64,000 nucleotides of DNA from Rhodococcus sp. 4CII (GTDB taxonomy: Bacteria; Actinomycetota; Actinomycetes; Mycobacteriales; Mycobacteriaceae), in the NCBI RefSeq assembly GCF_014256275.1, contig NZ_JACCFE010000002.1:7503501-7567500 (forward strand), read 5' to 3'. Below the pieces are notes generated by a model. The model did no database searches and was not told where the DNA came from. It saw nothing but the letters and a program-made list of their open reading frames with translations. The position numbers were made by a program, and so were the translations under genes. Shown here piece after piece: positions 34,759 through 44,080 of the stretch (its first letter is position 1; each line of letters opens with the position of its first letter).

Positions 34759-34775
34759 ATTCTGTTATACAGAAT
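34759..34775. promoter_or_regulatory. IclR-type operator, copy 2 (perfect palindrome)
   Basis: ATTCTGTTATACAGAAT lies between the divergent gentisate dioxygenase and IclR genes. The site before the IclR gene at 19151 (ATTCTGTCTTGCAGAAC) has the same arms and spacing. Confidence 0.7.
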
Positions 34776-34784
34776 TGTGCGACC

Positions 34785-35575
34785 ATGCCGCCGAAGAATC
34801 CGCCTGCATACGCCATATCGAGTGTCGACCACGCACTGCGGCTGGCAGCGATGTTGCACCTTAAGGGCGAGCTGACGGTGGCCGAGGCCGCAGATCGACT
34901 GGGGGTCGCGAGATCAAGAGCTCACCGACTCCTGCAGATGCTGGTCTACCGCGACTTCGCCGTACGGAGTCCCGACCGGCGCTACGGTGCCGTGCCGATC
35001 CTGCAGTTGGCGGAACACTCCCGGTCGGCCACTGCTCGACTGCGGTCAGCCGCCCTGCCGCATATGCGACGGCTGGTTAGAGCTGTCGACGAATCCGCGC
35101 ACCTGACGGTGCGCACCGGCACCGAGGTCCGATTCATCGCTTCGGTGGAATCGACGCAGGCCCTGCGGATGGGCTCACGCGAGGGCATGGTGTTCCCGCG
35201 CACCGCACGTCGGGTGGTCTGATCCTGCTCGCCGAGCTCGGCGAGTCCGAGTTGACGCGGTTACTTGATTCTCTGTCACCCGGAGAGGCTGCGAATGGGT
35301 CCGGCACCACGGCCGACCACGCCTCGGCCGACCCTGAGCCCGCACGACTACGCACCGAGCTGGTGCGCGTGCGCCGTCAGGGCTTCGCTGTCAACCGGGG
35401 ACGCTCTGAGCGTGGCGTCGTGGCCATCGGCGTAGCTGTGCGCAACCTGGAAGACAAAGCGGTGGCAGGACTGTCGATCGCGATGCCCTCCGTCCGGTAT
35501 GACCCGCAGTGCCTGCCCGCCCTCGTCGCCACGCTCATGATGGCTGCCGACGGCGTCCGAGCGGACCTCGACTGA
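34785..35575 (+). pseudogene. IclR-family regulator, frameshifted
   Basis: Close relative of the IclR at 19151: same AISSVDHALRLAAMLHLKGEL and HRLLQMLVYRDFAV segments (the latter identical over 14 residues). The first frame stops at 35222 after GMVFPRTA; the expected continuation SGGLILLAELGE lies in another frame and runs to 35575. One indel near 35208 breaks it. The ATG at 34785 is preferred over 34728, since the operator lies between them. Confidence 0.82.
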
Positions 35576-35657
35576 CGTGTTCTCGCCTCGCGAACGGTTG
35601 ATCTTTCTCAGGCTCTGCTGTCGATAGGCACTCGTACGCTTAACGATTCGCGAATTC

Positions 35658-37440
35658 CATGATTGCTCAAAGAACCAGGTGGCAATCTGTGTGCGCGAGC
35701 TGAAGTCGAGTTTGGCCAGGATGTGTTCGACATGACTGCCCACAGTTCGGGGTGAGATGACGAGGGACTCCGCGATGCTGCGGTTGCTCAGGCCCTCCGC
35801 GATCAACTCGGCGATCTGTTGCTGTCGAGCTGTCAACGGATTGCCACGCACGGCTACGCCGGCTGTCGGCACCGAATCGCCCAGGGCCAGACCGATTATC
35901 CCCGGCAAGTCCAGCGGAGGATGGTCTGCTCGAGGACTTCCGGATTCCACCGTGCCCAATCTGTGCGCCAGCTCTTCCGCCGTTCGCGAATAGTCCTCGG
36001 CCATGGGCGGTCCGAACGCCTGAGCCGTCGTGCCGAGCGCGTGCCAACATTGCACTCGCGTAGTGTGCCAACTGGGCTGTTCTGTCGAGCTGCCCGCGAG
36101 AGATCGCAAGCATCGCGTAGTTCTCCAGAAGGTGCGCCGTGCACAAGGGGTCCTGGAATGCGCGCTGCTGTTCAAGCGCTTCCTGGATGAACTCCTCTGC
36201 ATCGTCGATTCTGTTGCGCATGCGGTGACAGAGCGCGCCTCCGGCCAGCGCATAACTGCGTGCCCACTGTTTACCGTTCTGGTCAGCCAGCGCCAAAATG
36301 CTCATGCACGTTTGCAAGCCGCCCGCCGGATCCCCGCCGTAGGCCTGCGCGTGGACCAGGGGGAACACGGCTATGAGCTCCGCCGCGTGGTCGCCGGCCT
36401 GTCGGTGCGCGTGCAACGCCTGCTGAAGGCGACGAACTGCTTCGTCGAGATTCCCGCGGAAGAGATGATAGGGCCCTGACCATTGATCGACGTGAGAACG
36501 CATCTCAGTGTCACCCGCCGATTCCGCCGCCCGGCGGCATCGCTCCAGGTAGACCAAGGCGGCGTCGGAGTCTCCCGAGGCCAGGGACACCCACGCCGCC
36601 ACCCACAGTGCGCTGCCGGTGGTGTCATCGTCTGCGAGCAAGCGGTCGAACCATCGACGGCCATCGCTGAGGTGTCCGCCGGCGATCCAGTGGTAGCGCA
36701 GAAGCGAAGCAAGCTCGACTCCAGCTTGTGACTCGCCTTCAGCTGTGGCCGACCACTCCAGTGCGGCGATGATGTTGGCGTGGTCGTGCCTGACGTCAGC
36801 AAGCGCCGGAGCCTGGCCCGGGGCACACCACCCGTCCACCATCCGTCGCGCTACATCCCGGTAGTGATACCGATGGACCCGTTTGAGCCGCCCGAGCTCC
36901 GTCGGGTGTCGATCAACTCGGCGCCGTACTCGCGCATGCTCATCAACTGCCGATAGCGAACCAACTCGTCGGTCCGCTCGACACCAAGGACTGATTTGTT
37001 CACCAACCGATCGAAAAGCGAGCATCGCGCCGAGCGGGAGGTCTGCCGTCCCGCAGATCGCCTCGGCAGCCGCGAGGTCGAAACTGCCAGGAAAGAACGA
37101 CAATCGGGCCCAGAGCTTTAGTTCCTCCATGTTGCACAGCTCATAGCTCCAGTCGACCATCGCGCGCAATGTCTGTTGGCGCGGCAGCGCGCTCCGATCT
37201 CCTATGGAAAGCAGCTCGAAGCGATGATGCAACCGTTGAACGAGGGTTGCGACGGATCTCGCACGCAGTCGGGTTGCAGCCAGCTCGATGGCCAGCGGGA
37301 TCCCGTCGAGTCGGGTGCGGAGCTCCACGATTGCCGCCGTATTCCGCGGCGTGAGGGTAAAGTCCGGCACCACGTCGTGCGCGGTCGACGAAGAGGGTGA
37401 CCGCTTTTGCGCTGTCAACGGTGCCGGGTCTCGTTTCACC
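35658..37440 (-). pseudogene. LuxR-type ATPase regulator, decayed
   Basis: Pieces of a large LuxR-family regulator occur in several frames: an NB-ARC-like ATPase end (IVELRTRLDGIPLAIELAA, LRAMVDWSYEL), then LVNKSVLGVERTDELVRY in another frame, a helical repeat region, and the C-terminal LuxR helix-turn-helix (PLTARQQQIAELIAEGLSN, VISPRTVGSHV) at 35660-35850. At least three frameshifts are needed. The Walker A part could not be found upstream, so the N-terminus is lost or too degraded. Confidence 0.78.
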
Positions 37441-38568
37441 TATGGTAGGTAGCGATAGGGGGCGGGACCGAGCGCGCTGCGGCGTGGTGGTAGCTGCATG
37501 CTTGTCGTGAACAGCGTGTCCACAGCTTCGATCCCGCCAATGATGTCCGACACTTTCGCGGACGATGCCGCACGGCGGCGGTGGTGGTGGTGTTCTCCGG
37601 GCGGCCAGCCTGCGCGCTAGTAACCCTGCATATTCGACCGCTGCATAATGATGTCCGCCCCGGGCGAGCGTGGCGAACCCAGGCCGGTCGATAGCGTGGT
37701 ATTTCTCGCAATTTCGGTAGTGCGGCCAGATCAGAGACGTCATAGCTGAATTTCGAAGGTCCAGCGTCCATCAAGAAGTTTTGGGACCGCCATCCGGCGC
37801 GAAATGAAATGAGACGCTGGATCACCCATCCTCCCTGATCGACTGAACGATCTTTCAAGCGTATACCACAAGCCCAGGAGATCACGGCGTAGATTTCGAC
37901 CGAACAGCACTTTGAAAAGCATTTATGAAGTGAATGTCAGACATTTGCATGATCTGTTGGGATGAAAGTTATGAACGTACATATGATGAGGCTCACAGAG
38001 CTAGCTGATCCTCAGAGCGGAGGAGTACTTTGGCCGCGTACACGCGCCGCCTTGCATACGAAGGGTACCCAAAGGGTATCCGCGCCAGCACGGTCTCACT
38101 AGGCGTCATCAGCACCCTTTCGTCGAAACTCGACGCCGAGTACGCGTTCAGAATTCGAGGAAGCTGCCGAGGTGAAAACGACGCTCGTCCGCACGGCTCA
38201 CCGCAAGACGTTCGTCTGGACGCTCGTCTCTCGATGTTTCCGATGTGGCGAGCTGGGTCACCGACACCTGCTCTGACAGAAGAGGGCGCGCCAGTTCGTG
38301 GTGACCGCAACCATGATTGAGCTCTCCTCCAGCGTGTGCCGGGACGTCAGAAGTCCCGATCTCTTTACAATCCCTGGCGGTTCCGCCGCGCGGACGGCGA
38401 GTGCCGTTCCGGACACGCTTGAGAAGCTCGCTCCGACAACGGTTGCACTTGTGTGAATCACAAGTCCGATCACGGGTCTCTCGCGAGATTGCGACCATTC
38501 CGTGCCCTAAGTCCCTCCTATCCATACCTACCAACCCGTCTATCCCTACCCACGCCGGAGATGATCAC
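37441..38568. other. Gene-poor stretch upstream of the second bicupin
   Basis: About 1.1 kb without a supported gene. The first 300 bases may hold unrecognisable N-terminal debris of the LuxR-type gene. The last 200 bases contain the leader of the bicupin gene and the inverted repeat at 38447-38465. Confidence 0.5.
38447..38465. promoter_or_regulatory. Inverted repeat upstream of the second bicupin gene
   Basis: ACTTGTG-TGAAT-CACAAGT has perfect 7-base arms with a 5-base spacer, about 105 bases before the gene start. It resembles a dimeric regulator site (TGTG...CACA type). It does not match the IclR operators. Confidence 0.45.
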
Positions 38569-39702
38569 ATGACCACCACTGACAGCACGCACGTCACGCT
38601 GACGGACCATCCACCAGCAGTGACGAACGGGGCCTTCAGGACCCCCGCTCCAGGTCGTGAAGTCACTTACACTCTCGACGGCGAGCAGAAGTCGCTCTTC
38701 GTCCTCGCCGAGGCCAGCCAGACCAACCGGCGACTCACCGTCGCCGTGCACGAACTCGCCCCGGGCGAGGACTCTGGATTTCACTTGCACTCGCTCGAGG
38801 ACGAGGGTTTCTACGTCCTGGAGGGCACTGTCACCTTTGACATGCCGCACGACGATCTGGTGATCGAGGCAGGACCGGGCGAGTTCGTGTGGCACCCCAT
38901 GGGGCGTGCGCACAAGCTGCGGGCGGGTGCTCAGGGGGCCAAGGTCCTGCAGTATCTCGTGCCAGGCACCGATCTCGTGCCCAAGTTTTTCGAGGAGGCC
39001 GGCGCGACGGCCCTCAGTGTGGCTGAGTTGGCCGAGAAGTCATTCCGGGAGTTCGGCGTTCGCGTCTTCGGGCCGGAAGGTCCCCCGCCGTCGACCCGGC
39101 CGGCGCTGTCCCGCGGTCCGTTGACCCCGGACGCTCGCCTCTTGGGGCCCACCGAGATCGATCGAATGGTCAATGCGCCTTTCAAGTCCGATCCTGACAA
39201 CAAGTACGAGCTGAACGTCGGCGGGGGCCAAATGACCAGCACCGAGCTCATCTTCCACGCCTGGGGCCACCAGACCGGTGATCTTTTCGATCTGCTCGAG
39301 GTGGCGTGGTCGGCTCCAGACATCGTCTTCCCGCACGTTCACACGCTGGAGGAGGAAGGCTTTTACATCCTCGAGGGCGAGTTCACTCTGTACGTGGCCG
39401 AGCCCACCGGAGTGACCAAGCAGGTAGGACGGCCCGGGGACTTCGTGTGGGGTCCGCGGGACTACCCGCACTACTACCACATCTCTGGAGAGTCCGGCGC
39501 ACGTGTGCTGACCTGCCTCGTCCCGGGAGGTGGAGGATTTCTGAACTTCTTCTACGCGCTCGCCACTGAGAACAGGGGCGCCGACCTCTCGACCCCCGAG
39601 AAGCTCCAGGCCTACATGGAGTGGGTAACGAAGACCAGCGCCAACTATTTTCTCGGTCCTGACGAGTGGCCAGGCGTGTTCCCGGTGAAAGACCTCAGCT
39701 GA
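38569..39702 (+). CDS. Bicupin protein, probable non-heme iron dioxygenase (copy 2)
   Basis: A 377-residue paralogue of the protein at 17602, alike along the whole length (most of the sequence identical by eye). Both cupin sites are complete: FHLHSLEDEGFYVLEG with GRAHKL, and PHVHTLEEEGFYILEG with DYPHYYH. The ATG at 38569 has GGAG upstream. Unlike copy 1 it is not beside an intact IclR gene; a small Dabb-domain gene follows. Having two copies suggests either two related substrates or recruitment from two transfers. Confidence 0.75.
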   Translation: MTTTDSTHVTLTDHPPAVTNGAFRTPAPGREVTYTLDGEQKSLFVLAEASQTNRRLTVAVHELAPGEDSGFHLHSLEDEGFYVLEGTVTFDMPHDDLVIEAGPGEFVWHPMGRAHKLRAGAQGAKVLQYLVPGTDLVPKFFEEAGATALSVAELAEKSFREFGVRVFGPEGPPPSTRPALSRGPLTPDARLLGPTEIDRMVNAPFKSDPDNKYELNVGGGQMTSTELIFHAWGHQTGDLFDLLEVAWSAPDIVFPHVHTLEEEGFYILEGEFTLYVAEPTGVTKQVGRPGDFVWGPRDYPHYYHISGESGARVLTCLVPGGGGFLNFFYALATENRGADLSTPEKLQAYMEWVTKTSANYFLGPDEWPGVFPVKDLS

Positions 39703-39876
39703 GTTCCTCGGTGGCGATCTCTGTGGAGGACTGCCAACGAGGATCAACGGAGTTGTACGACAGTCCGCTCTGAGCCGCTATACGCACAGTGGTCACGGCG
39801 TCGGCCAGTCGCTTCGGTCTCGCCAATCATCGCGCCCGTATTCTCCTCCGCCTCCGGATGCTTCAGAAGGAACAGG

Positions 39877-40260
39877 ATGTTTCATCACATCATGAGGTTT
39901 TCCCTCCAAGACGGACTGACAGTTGCAGAACGCGACGAAGTATGCAGGCAGATTCGCTCGCTGGTAGATCTGCCGATGGTGATCTCGAGCTCCGTATGTC
40001 AAGATCTGGGGAATCCCGCCAACGGCTTCTCGCACACCGCTATCGTGCTGTTCGAGGGATCGGCCGATTATCTGAGCTACCTCACGGACCCCGACCACGC
40101 CGTCATCATCGACTTCGTCATCCCTCGGTGGAAGAAAGCAATGTTCTGTGACGCGTCGGACGAGTTCGATCCGACCCTCTATGATCGAATTCGGAAAACC
40201 ATAAGCGAGATGGCAAGCACGCCAAAGATTATCGAGCACATCGCAGCGATAACGGCATGA
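39877..40260 (+). CDS. Dabb (stress-response barrel) domain protein
   Basis: A 127-residue ferredoxin-like barrel protein (Dabb domain) with the typical start FHHIMRFSL and the HTAIVLFEGSADYLSYLTDPDH segment. AGGAACAGG precedes the ATG. Dabb proteins include small cyclases and unknown dimeric proteins. Together with the bicupin it may act on the same substrate. Function unknown. Confidence 0.72.
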   Translation: MFHHIMRFSLQDGLTVAERDEVCRQIRSLVDLPMVISSSVCQDLGNPANGFSHTAIVLFEGSADYLSYLTDPDHAVIIDFVIPRWKKAMFCDASDEFDPTLYDRIRKTISEMASTPKIIEHIAAITA

Positions 40261-40495
40261 GTGAATTCGGTCGTCCACGACTCGCGCCGCATCGGAATGG
40301 CTAGGCAGGAGACTCGTCGTCCTGGTAGGTCTCGCGGAAGGTAGCGTCCCATTCTCCTTCTTCGGGGTCGTCCAAGAAGCATCGCCGACCATGAGCAATT
40401 GGGGTTCGCGAAACGAACTGGAGAGGTGCTCGCCCTAGCGCAGCGTGGAGACCTCATCTCGTACATCGAGGAGCATTCGCTGATGCGCTCAAGAC

Positions 40496-40818
40496 AGCGC
40501 CCGAATCATTGTGACATCCTCGGTCGCGCTGCGATTCCTTCCTTTGACAGCATATCCGCACTCCGCTTCGAAAGCTGCGGGCAGCAGTCTAGTGAAGCGG
40601 CGAAAGATCTGGAGCAGAAGGGTATTCGAATCAAAGCAATCGCACCATCGGCGTTCGATACCAACATCGGTGGGCCCCGACTCAGCGATCAGCCGGAAAT
40701 TGCCGCCGCGTTCTCGGAGGACTCGGCCGTCGGCCGGCTCGCGCAGCCGAAAGAACTCAATACGCCAGCAAACTCTGCGGGCTCCGTAGAGACGACGAAA
40801 GGAATTCAGTCATCGTGA
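40496..40818 (+). pseudogene. SDR 3' fragment, frameshifted
   Basis: One frame reads RIIVTSSVALRFLPL and HSASKAAGSSLVK (the catalytic Ser/Tyr-Lys region with Tyr replaced by His); the next frame continues AAKDLEQKGIRIKAIAPSAF and VGRLAQPKEL. The N-terminal half is missing and a frameshift lies near 40600. The decayed gene ends at the start of the intact SDR downstream. Confidence 0.75.
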
Positions 40819-41579
40819 CCGATCGACTCGCAGGAAAAGTGTCAGTTGTGACCGGCGCCGGAGGGGGGCTCGGTCAGGCGGCCGCCCTGACATTCGCCCG
40901 CGAGGGCGCCATTGTCGTCGCCGCAGAACTGAATGCGGACTTGCTCGCGAAGACCGTCGAGCTCGCGGAGGCTGCAGGAACGCCGATTCATACAGCGACT
41001 GTCGACCTGACCACCGAAGACGGTGCCCAGGGCCTGATGAACGGCGTTGTCCAACAGCACGGTCGCATCGACAGCCTGATCACCGCCGCCTCATTCGTCG
41101 ATTTCGCTCCGATCGGTGAGATGACACTCCCGCAGTGGCAGCACACGATGAAGGGCGAGCTCGACACCGTGTTCTTGTCGATCAGTGCTGCGTGGCCACA
41201 CATGGTCGCGCAGCAGAGTGGGTCGATCGTGAACTTCGGTTCGCTTGCGGGATGGCGCGCGACAAGAGGCCTCGGGGCCAGCGCACATGCCGTCGGAAAG
41301 GGTGGCATGATCGCTTTTTCTCGTCAGCTCGCCCTCGAGGGCGGTCCTCACGGCATCCGTGTGAACTCCATTTCTCCGGGGGTCATCGAGACCCCTGGGG
41401 GGCGGGAGGCTTTCAAACACGTGCCGGCGTTCGAAGAAGGCGCCCGCACCAAGACGATCATCAACCGCCTTGGATCCCCTCAGGACATCGCTTGGGGACT
41501 GGTCTACCTCTGCTCCGACGAGGCGAGCTGGATCACCGGAACTGATTTGAGCATCGACGGTGGAGCCAGTGCTTGGTGA
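40815..41579 (+). CDS. SDR-family protein with His at the catalytic Tyr position
   Basis: A 254-residue SDR with TGAGGGLGQA near the N-terminus, the VNFGS segment and the ending ITGTDLSIDGG. In the active site the expected YxxxK reads HAVGK: codon CAT stands where Tyr (TAT/TAC) is expected, a change of one base. The usual NNAG is also altered (TAASFV). GTG start with GAAAGGAA upstream. It may be inactive or use a different chemistry. Confidence 0.75.
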   Translation: MTDRLAGKVSVVTGAGGGLGQAAALTFAREGAIVVAAELNADLLAKTVELAEAAGTPIHTATVDLTTEDGAQGLMNGVVQQHGRIDSLITAASFVDFAPIGEMTLPQWQHTMKGELDTVFLSISAAWPHMVAQQSGSIVNFGSLAGWRATRGLGASAHAVGKGGMIAFSRQLALEGGPHGIRVNSISPGVIETPGGREAFKHVPAFEEGARTKTIINRLGSPQDIAWGLVYLCSDEASWITGTDLSIDGGASAW

Positions 41580-41804
41580 AGTCCGCCGATCAACCAACGA
41601 GTCAACGGCAAATCGTACGTCGTCGAACGACTCCCTCGAAAGTGCAGTCCGTAGCGCGAACAGAAGACACTGCATGTCCATCAAAGATGAGGACTTGTGC
41701 CCGGACGCCCCGTCCAGCAGCGGCCGGGCACCCTCTACCACGCAGGCAGACGGGCCGGAGGTCGACCTCGACATCTTCGACGAGGCGAATGTCAGCGATC
41801 CCTG
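41580..41804. other. Spacer after the SDR gene
   Basis: Frames run through this stretch, but none shows family features. It is the start of the remnant-rich zone extending to about 46 kb. Confidence 0.3.
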
Positions 41805-41925
41805 ACCGTGCTCACAGCAGTGCCACGCCCGACGCCGGCCAGAAACTCACTCGCAGTCGGCTGGAGAGCTTGCTGCATCGCAGCGGCCGCCGCAACGACC
41901 CGGGCCTGTCGACCACGTCGTTGAT
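41805..41925 (+). pseudogene. Possible IS110-family transposase remnant
   Basis: The translated piece ATPDAGQKLTRSRLESLLH followed by RSGRRND resembles the middle of IS110-type transposases (alanine-rich, KLTR, LL.RAGR). Only about 40 codons are recognisable, and no ends were found. Confidence 0.4.
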
Positions 41926-42086
41926 CTTGGCGAACGGGAACGATCACTCCGAGAATGCTCTACGCGCAGTGATTAAGTCGTTGCGCGACGTCGTCGGCCC
42001 CTATCGCCGGGTGTGGGAAGAGGACCGCGGCGAGGACTATCCCCTGTTTGAGGTTGACTGATGCCGCCGACACCGGACGGCCTCCG

Positions 42087-42420
42087 GCGACTATCCACGG
42101 CCGCGTACCCAGCAATGGGCGCGGGCGATCTATGAGGATCAGCCGGTGGCCCGGCACCGGATCCACGGTGTCTACTACGACGCCGCACACTCGAACGGAC
42201 CCGCGTTGGCGTTGTGGAACAACGAGTCTCGAATCGAGGTGGTCACCACACACGCGGGGAGGCACAAGGACTTCGCGCTCGCCGAACCACGGATGTGGCC
42301 GCGCGTCATCGATGCGGCGGTCAGCGTGGGCATGCGCGCGGATCTGATGCCCCGCTGCCACCTCTGCCCAAAATTCGGGCGTCGAGGGGAACACGCCCTT
42401 CGCGCGTCGTCGTTTTGTTA
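42087..42420 (+). pseudogene. RES-domain protein fragment
   Basis: A frame without a proper start reads QQWARAIYEDQP, then HGVYYDAAHSNGPALALW, which is a RES-domain core (toxin of RES-Xre systems). The N-terminal part is missing and the end (CHLCPKFGRRG) is foreign. A full RES toxin lies 2 kb downstream. Confidence 0.6.
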
Positions 42421-42704
42421 GAGTGCGCAGTCTCGGCAGATCAGCTGTGCACTGCCGGCGAGGCGGCTGCGGTGGTGGACCAGGAAGCAACGGGTGCAGG
42501 TGAATTCGTCGATCTGTTTCGGGATCACGCGGACGGTGAATTCTTCACCGGACAGGTCGGTGCCGGGCAGCTCGAAGGACTCGTCGGGGTCGGTGTCGTC
42601 GACGTCCACGGCGGGGGACTGAGATTCTTTCCGCTGGCGGTCAGCTGTTCGATCGATTTCGTGTCGTCGGATTCGGTGACTCTGGGGGCGTAGTCGGTGG
42701 CCAT
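42418..42704 (-). pseudogene. DUF4193 protein, frameshifted
   Basis: The gene starts normally at ATG 42704 (MATDYAPRVTESDD) and, after a one-base change near 42640, continues in another frame as DRQRKESQSPAVDVDD, ESFELPGTDLSGEE and VIPKQIDEFTCTRCFLVHH to a CxxC pair. Intact DUF4193 proteins are about 100 residues and nearly universal in actinobacteria, so this is probably an extra, decayed copy. Confidence 0.78.
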
Positions 42705-42969
42705 GGCTGTTCGGGCCGCCAGACTAGAGGGCGTGCAGGTGTGGCACGCACCCGGGCCCGGGATTGCGCGGCTGCCAACTCCGCGGCCGGGAAGGTGTCG
42801 TTGTCGGTAGGGTCTGACACTTGCCGATGACAGGCCGGAGAAGGTGTGAGGGTTCAGCGGTTCCGCAGCCGGAGCAGCGCTACCCGCAAGCTCGCGGAGA
42901 TGATCCGGTGATCGCTTCGGAGGCGAGGGTTCGGGTGTCCGAGGTCGGCGAGCCGGGTCTCGGCATCGG

Positions 42970-43884
42970 TCACTGGCGATGGGCTGGAGGTCGATACGGG
43001 TGCGCAGCAGATACGCCCGCTTTCCGCGTGTGCGGGACCGGGATGGGTTCGGAGTCGACGACTGCCGGCGGATGCAGCCACTGGTTGTCGGCGGTGACCT
43101 GGATCAGGATGTCGCCGCGTTCGAGCCGGCCGCCGCGGCGGCCACTCGGGGTGTCGATGCGAAACGATTCGAATGCGTATGTCGCGGCCGGCCCGGCAGC
43201 GGTGCGCCGCCGGGTGGTGTGCGTGTCCCGTTCCTGCAACTCGTAGGGTTCTGGTTGGTAGTTGGTGGTGTGCCGGAGGAACATTCGGGGTGGCCGGGGT
43301 GGGGAGGTATTCGGGTTGCGCGCGGATCCGGGTTCCGATCCCGGGGAGGGAACGGCGCGGCCGATCTGCCCGATGGCGGTGGCGTCGTCGATGAAGGTGT
43401 CGTCGACTTCGGTGATCTCGTCGAGGCCGTCGATGAACCTGCGTGCATCGGTGATCCCGTCGGGGTCGTCGGTGACGATGCCGGCGTCGTCGGCGATGCA
43501 AGAACTCTCCGACGCGTCGGCGGATCCGATGACCGCCCGCCGGTGGGTGATTATGACGCCCGTGTGCAGGTTCGGGGTGGACCACACCCGTACCCCGGCG
43601 TTCAGGTAGTGGGTGTGGGCGGCGGGGGAGGTGGCGTGGGCGCGGAGTGCGGCGCGGGCGGCGGTGGCGATCAGGAGGTCGCCGGCGCGCAGCGGCAGGG
43701 AGGGTGGGGGCGTCGGCTCCGAGGTAGGCGATCGCCGCCATCGGTGGGCCTCGTGCCCGAGCGCGGCGGTGATGTGTGGCCATGGGCTCGGCCCGTGGAA
43801 TGTGGTCCCGGGGCGGAACGGTCGCCGGTGGAAGACCTCGGGGTGGTCCAACGAGACGACACACCAATTTCGGGGTTTCGCCAC
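42970..43884 (-). CDS. PLD-like (HKD-type) hypothetical protein
   Basis: A protein of about 304 residues with a phospholipase-D-like core: a GDLLIATAARAALRAHATS segment, then NLHTGVIITHRRAVIGSADAS, where a PLD protein would show HxK...GSxN (the Lys is missing). GTG at 43884 is the likely start. Residues from about 46 to 60 read in an unexpected frame (the expected AYLGADAPTL lies in the neighbouring frame), pointing to two compensating indels. Function unknown; possibly defence or repair. Confidence 0.5.
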   Translation of the reverse strand: MAKPRNWCVVSLDHPEVFHRRPFRPGTTFHGPSPWPHITAALGHEAHRWRRSPTSEPTPPPSLPLRAGDLLIATAARAALRAHATSPAAHTHYLNAGVRVWSTPNLHTGVIITHRRAVIGSADASESSCIADDAGIVTDDPDGITDARRFIDGLDEITEVDDTFIDDATAIGQIGRAVPSPGSEPGSARNPNTSPPRPPRMFLRHTTNYQPEPYELQERDTHTTRRRTAAGPAATYAFESFRIDTPSGRRGGRLERGDILIQVTADNQWLHPPAVVDSEPIPVPHTRKAGVSAAHPYRPPAHRQ

Positions 43885-44080
43885 GTGGGTTTCCGCGCGG
43901 AGGGTACCTCGGCGCCATCCGCCCTGGTAGACCGCGCCACTACCTCCCAGTTGCCGGCGTAGTCCACCGTGCCGCACGTTGGAGGCGGGTCCGGTAGCAG
44001 TCTCCGTGCGAGTGCTCTCGACTGGAGTCGTTGCTGGGATCCTTATTGTGATTTATCCTGGGATCTGGAGGTGGTTCGTG

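Noticed and set aside
36030..36479. Plus-strand frames opposite the LuxR-type remnant
   Set aside because: The minus strand carries recognisable ATPase, repeat and LuxR helix-turn-helix pieces; the plus-strand frames have no features.
37441..38568. Several open frames of 60-200 codons upstream of the second bicupin
   Set aside because: No recognisable family and no consistent ribosome sites; probably spacer and decayed sequence.
40301..40395. Minus-strand frame ending in WDATFRETYQDDESPA
   Set aside because: It looks like a protein tail, but I could not assign a family and no upstream part is visible.
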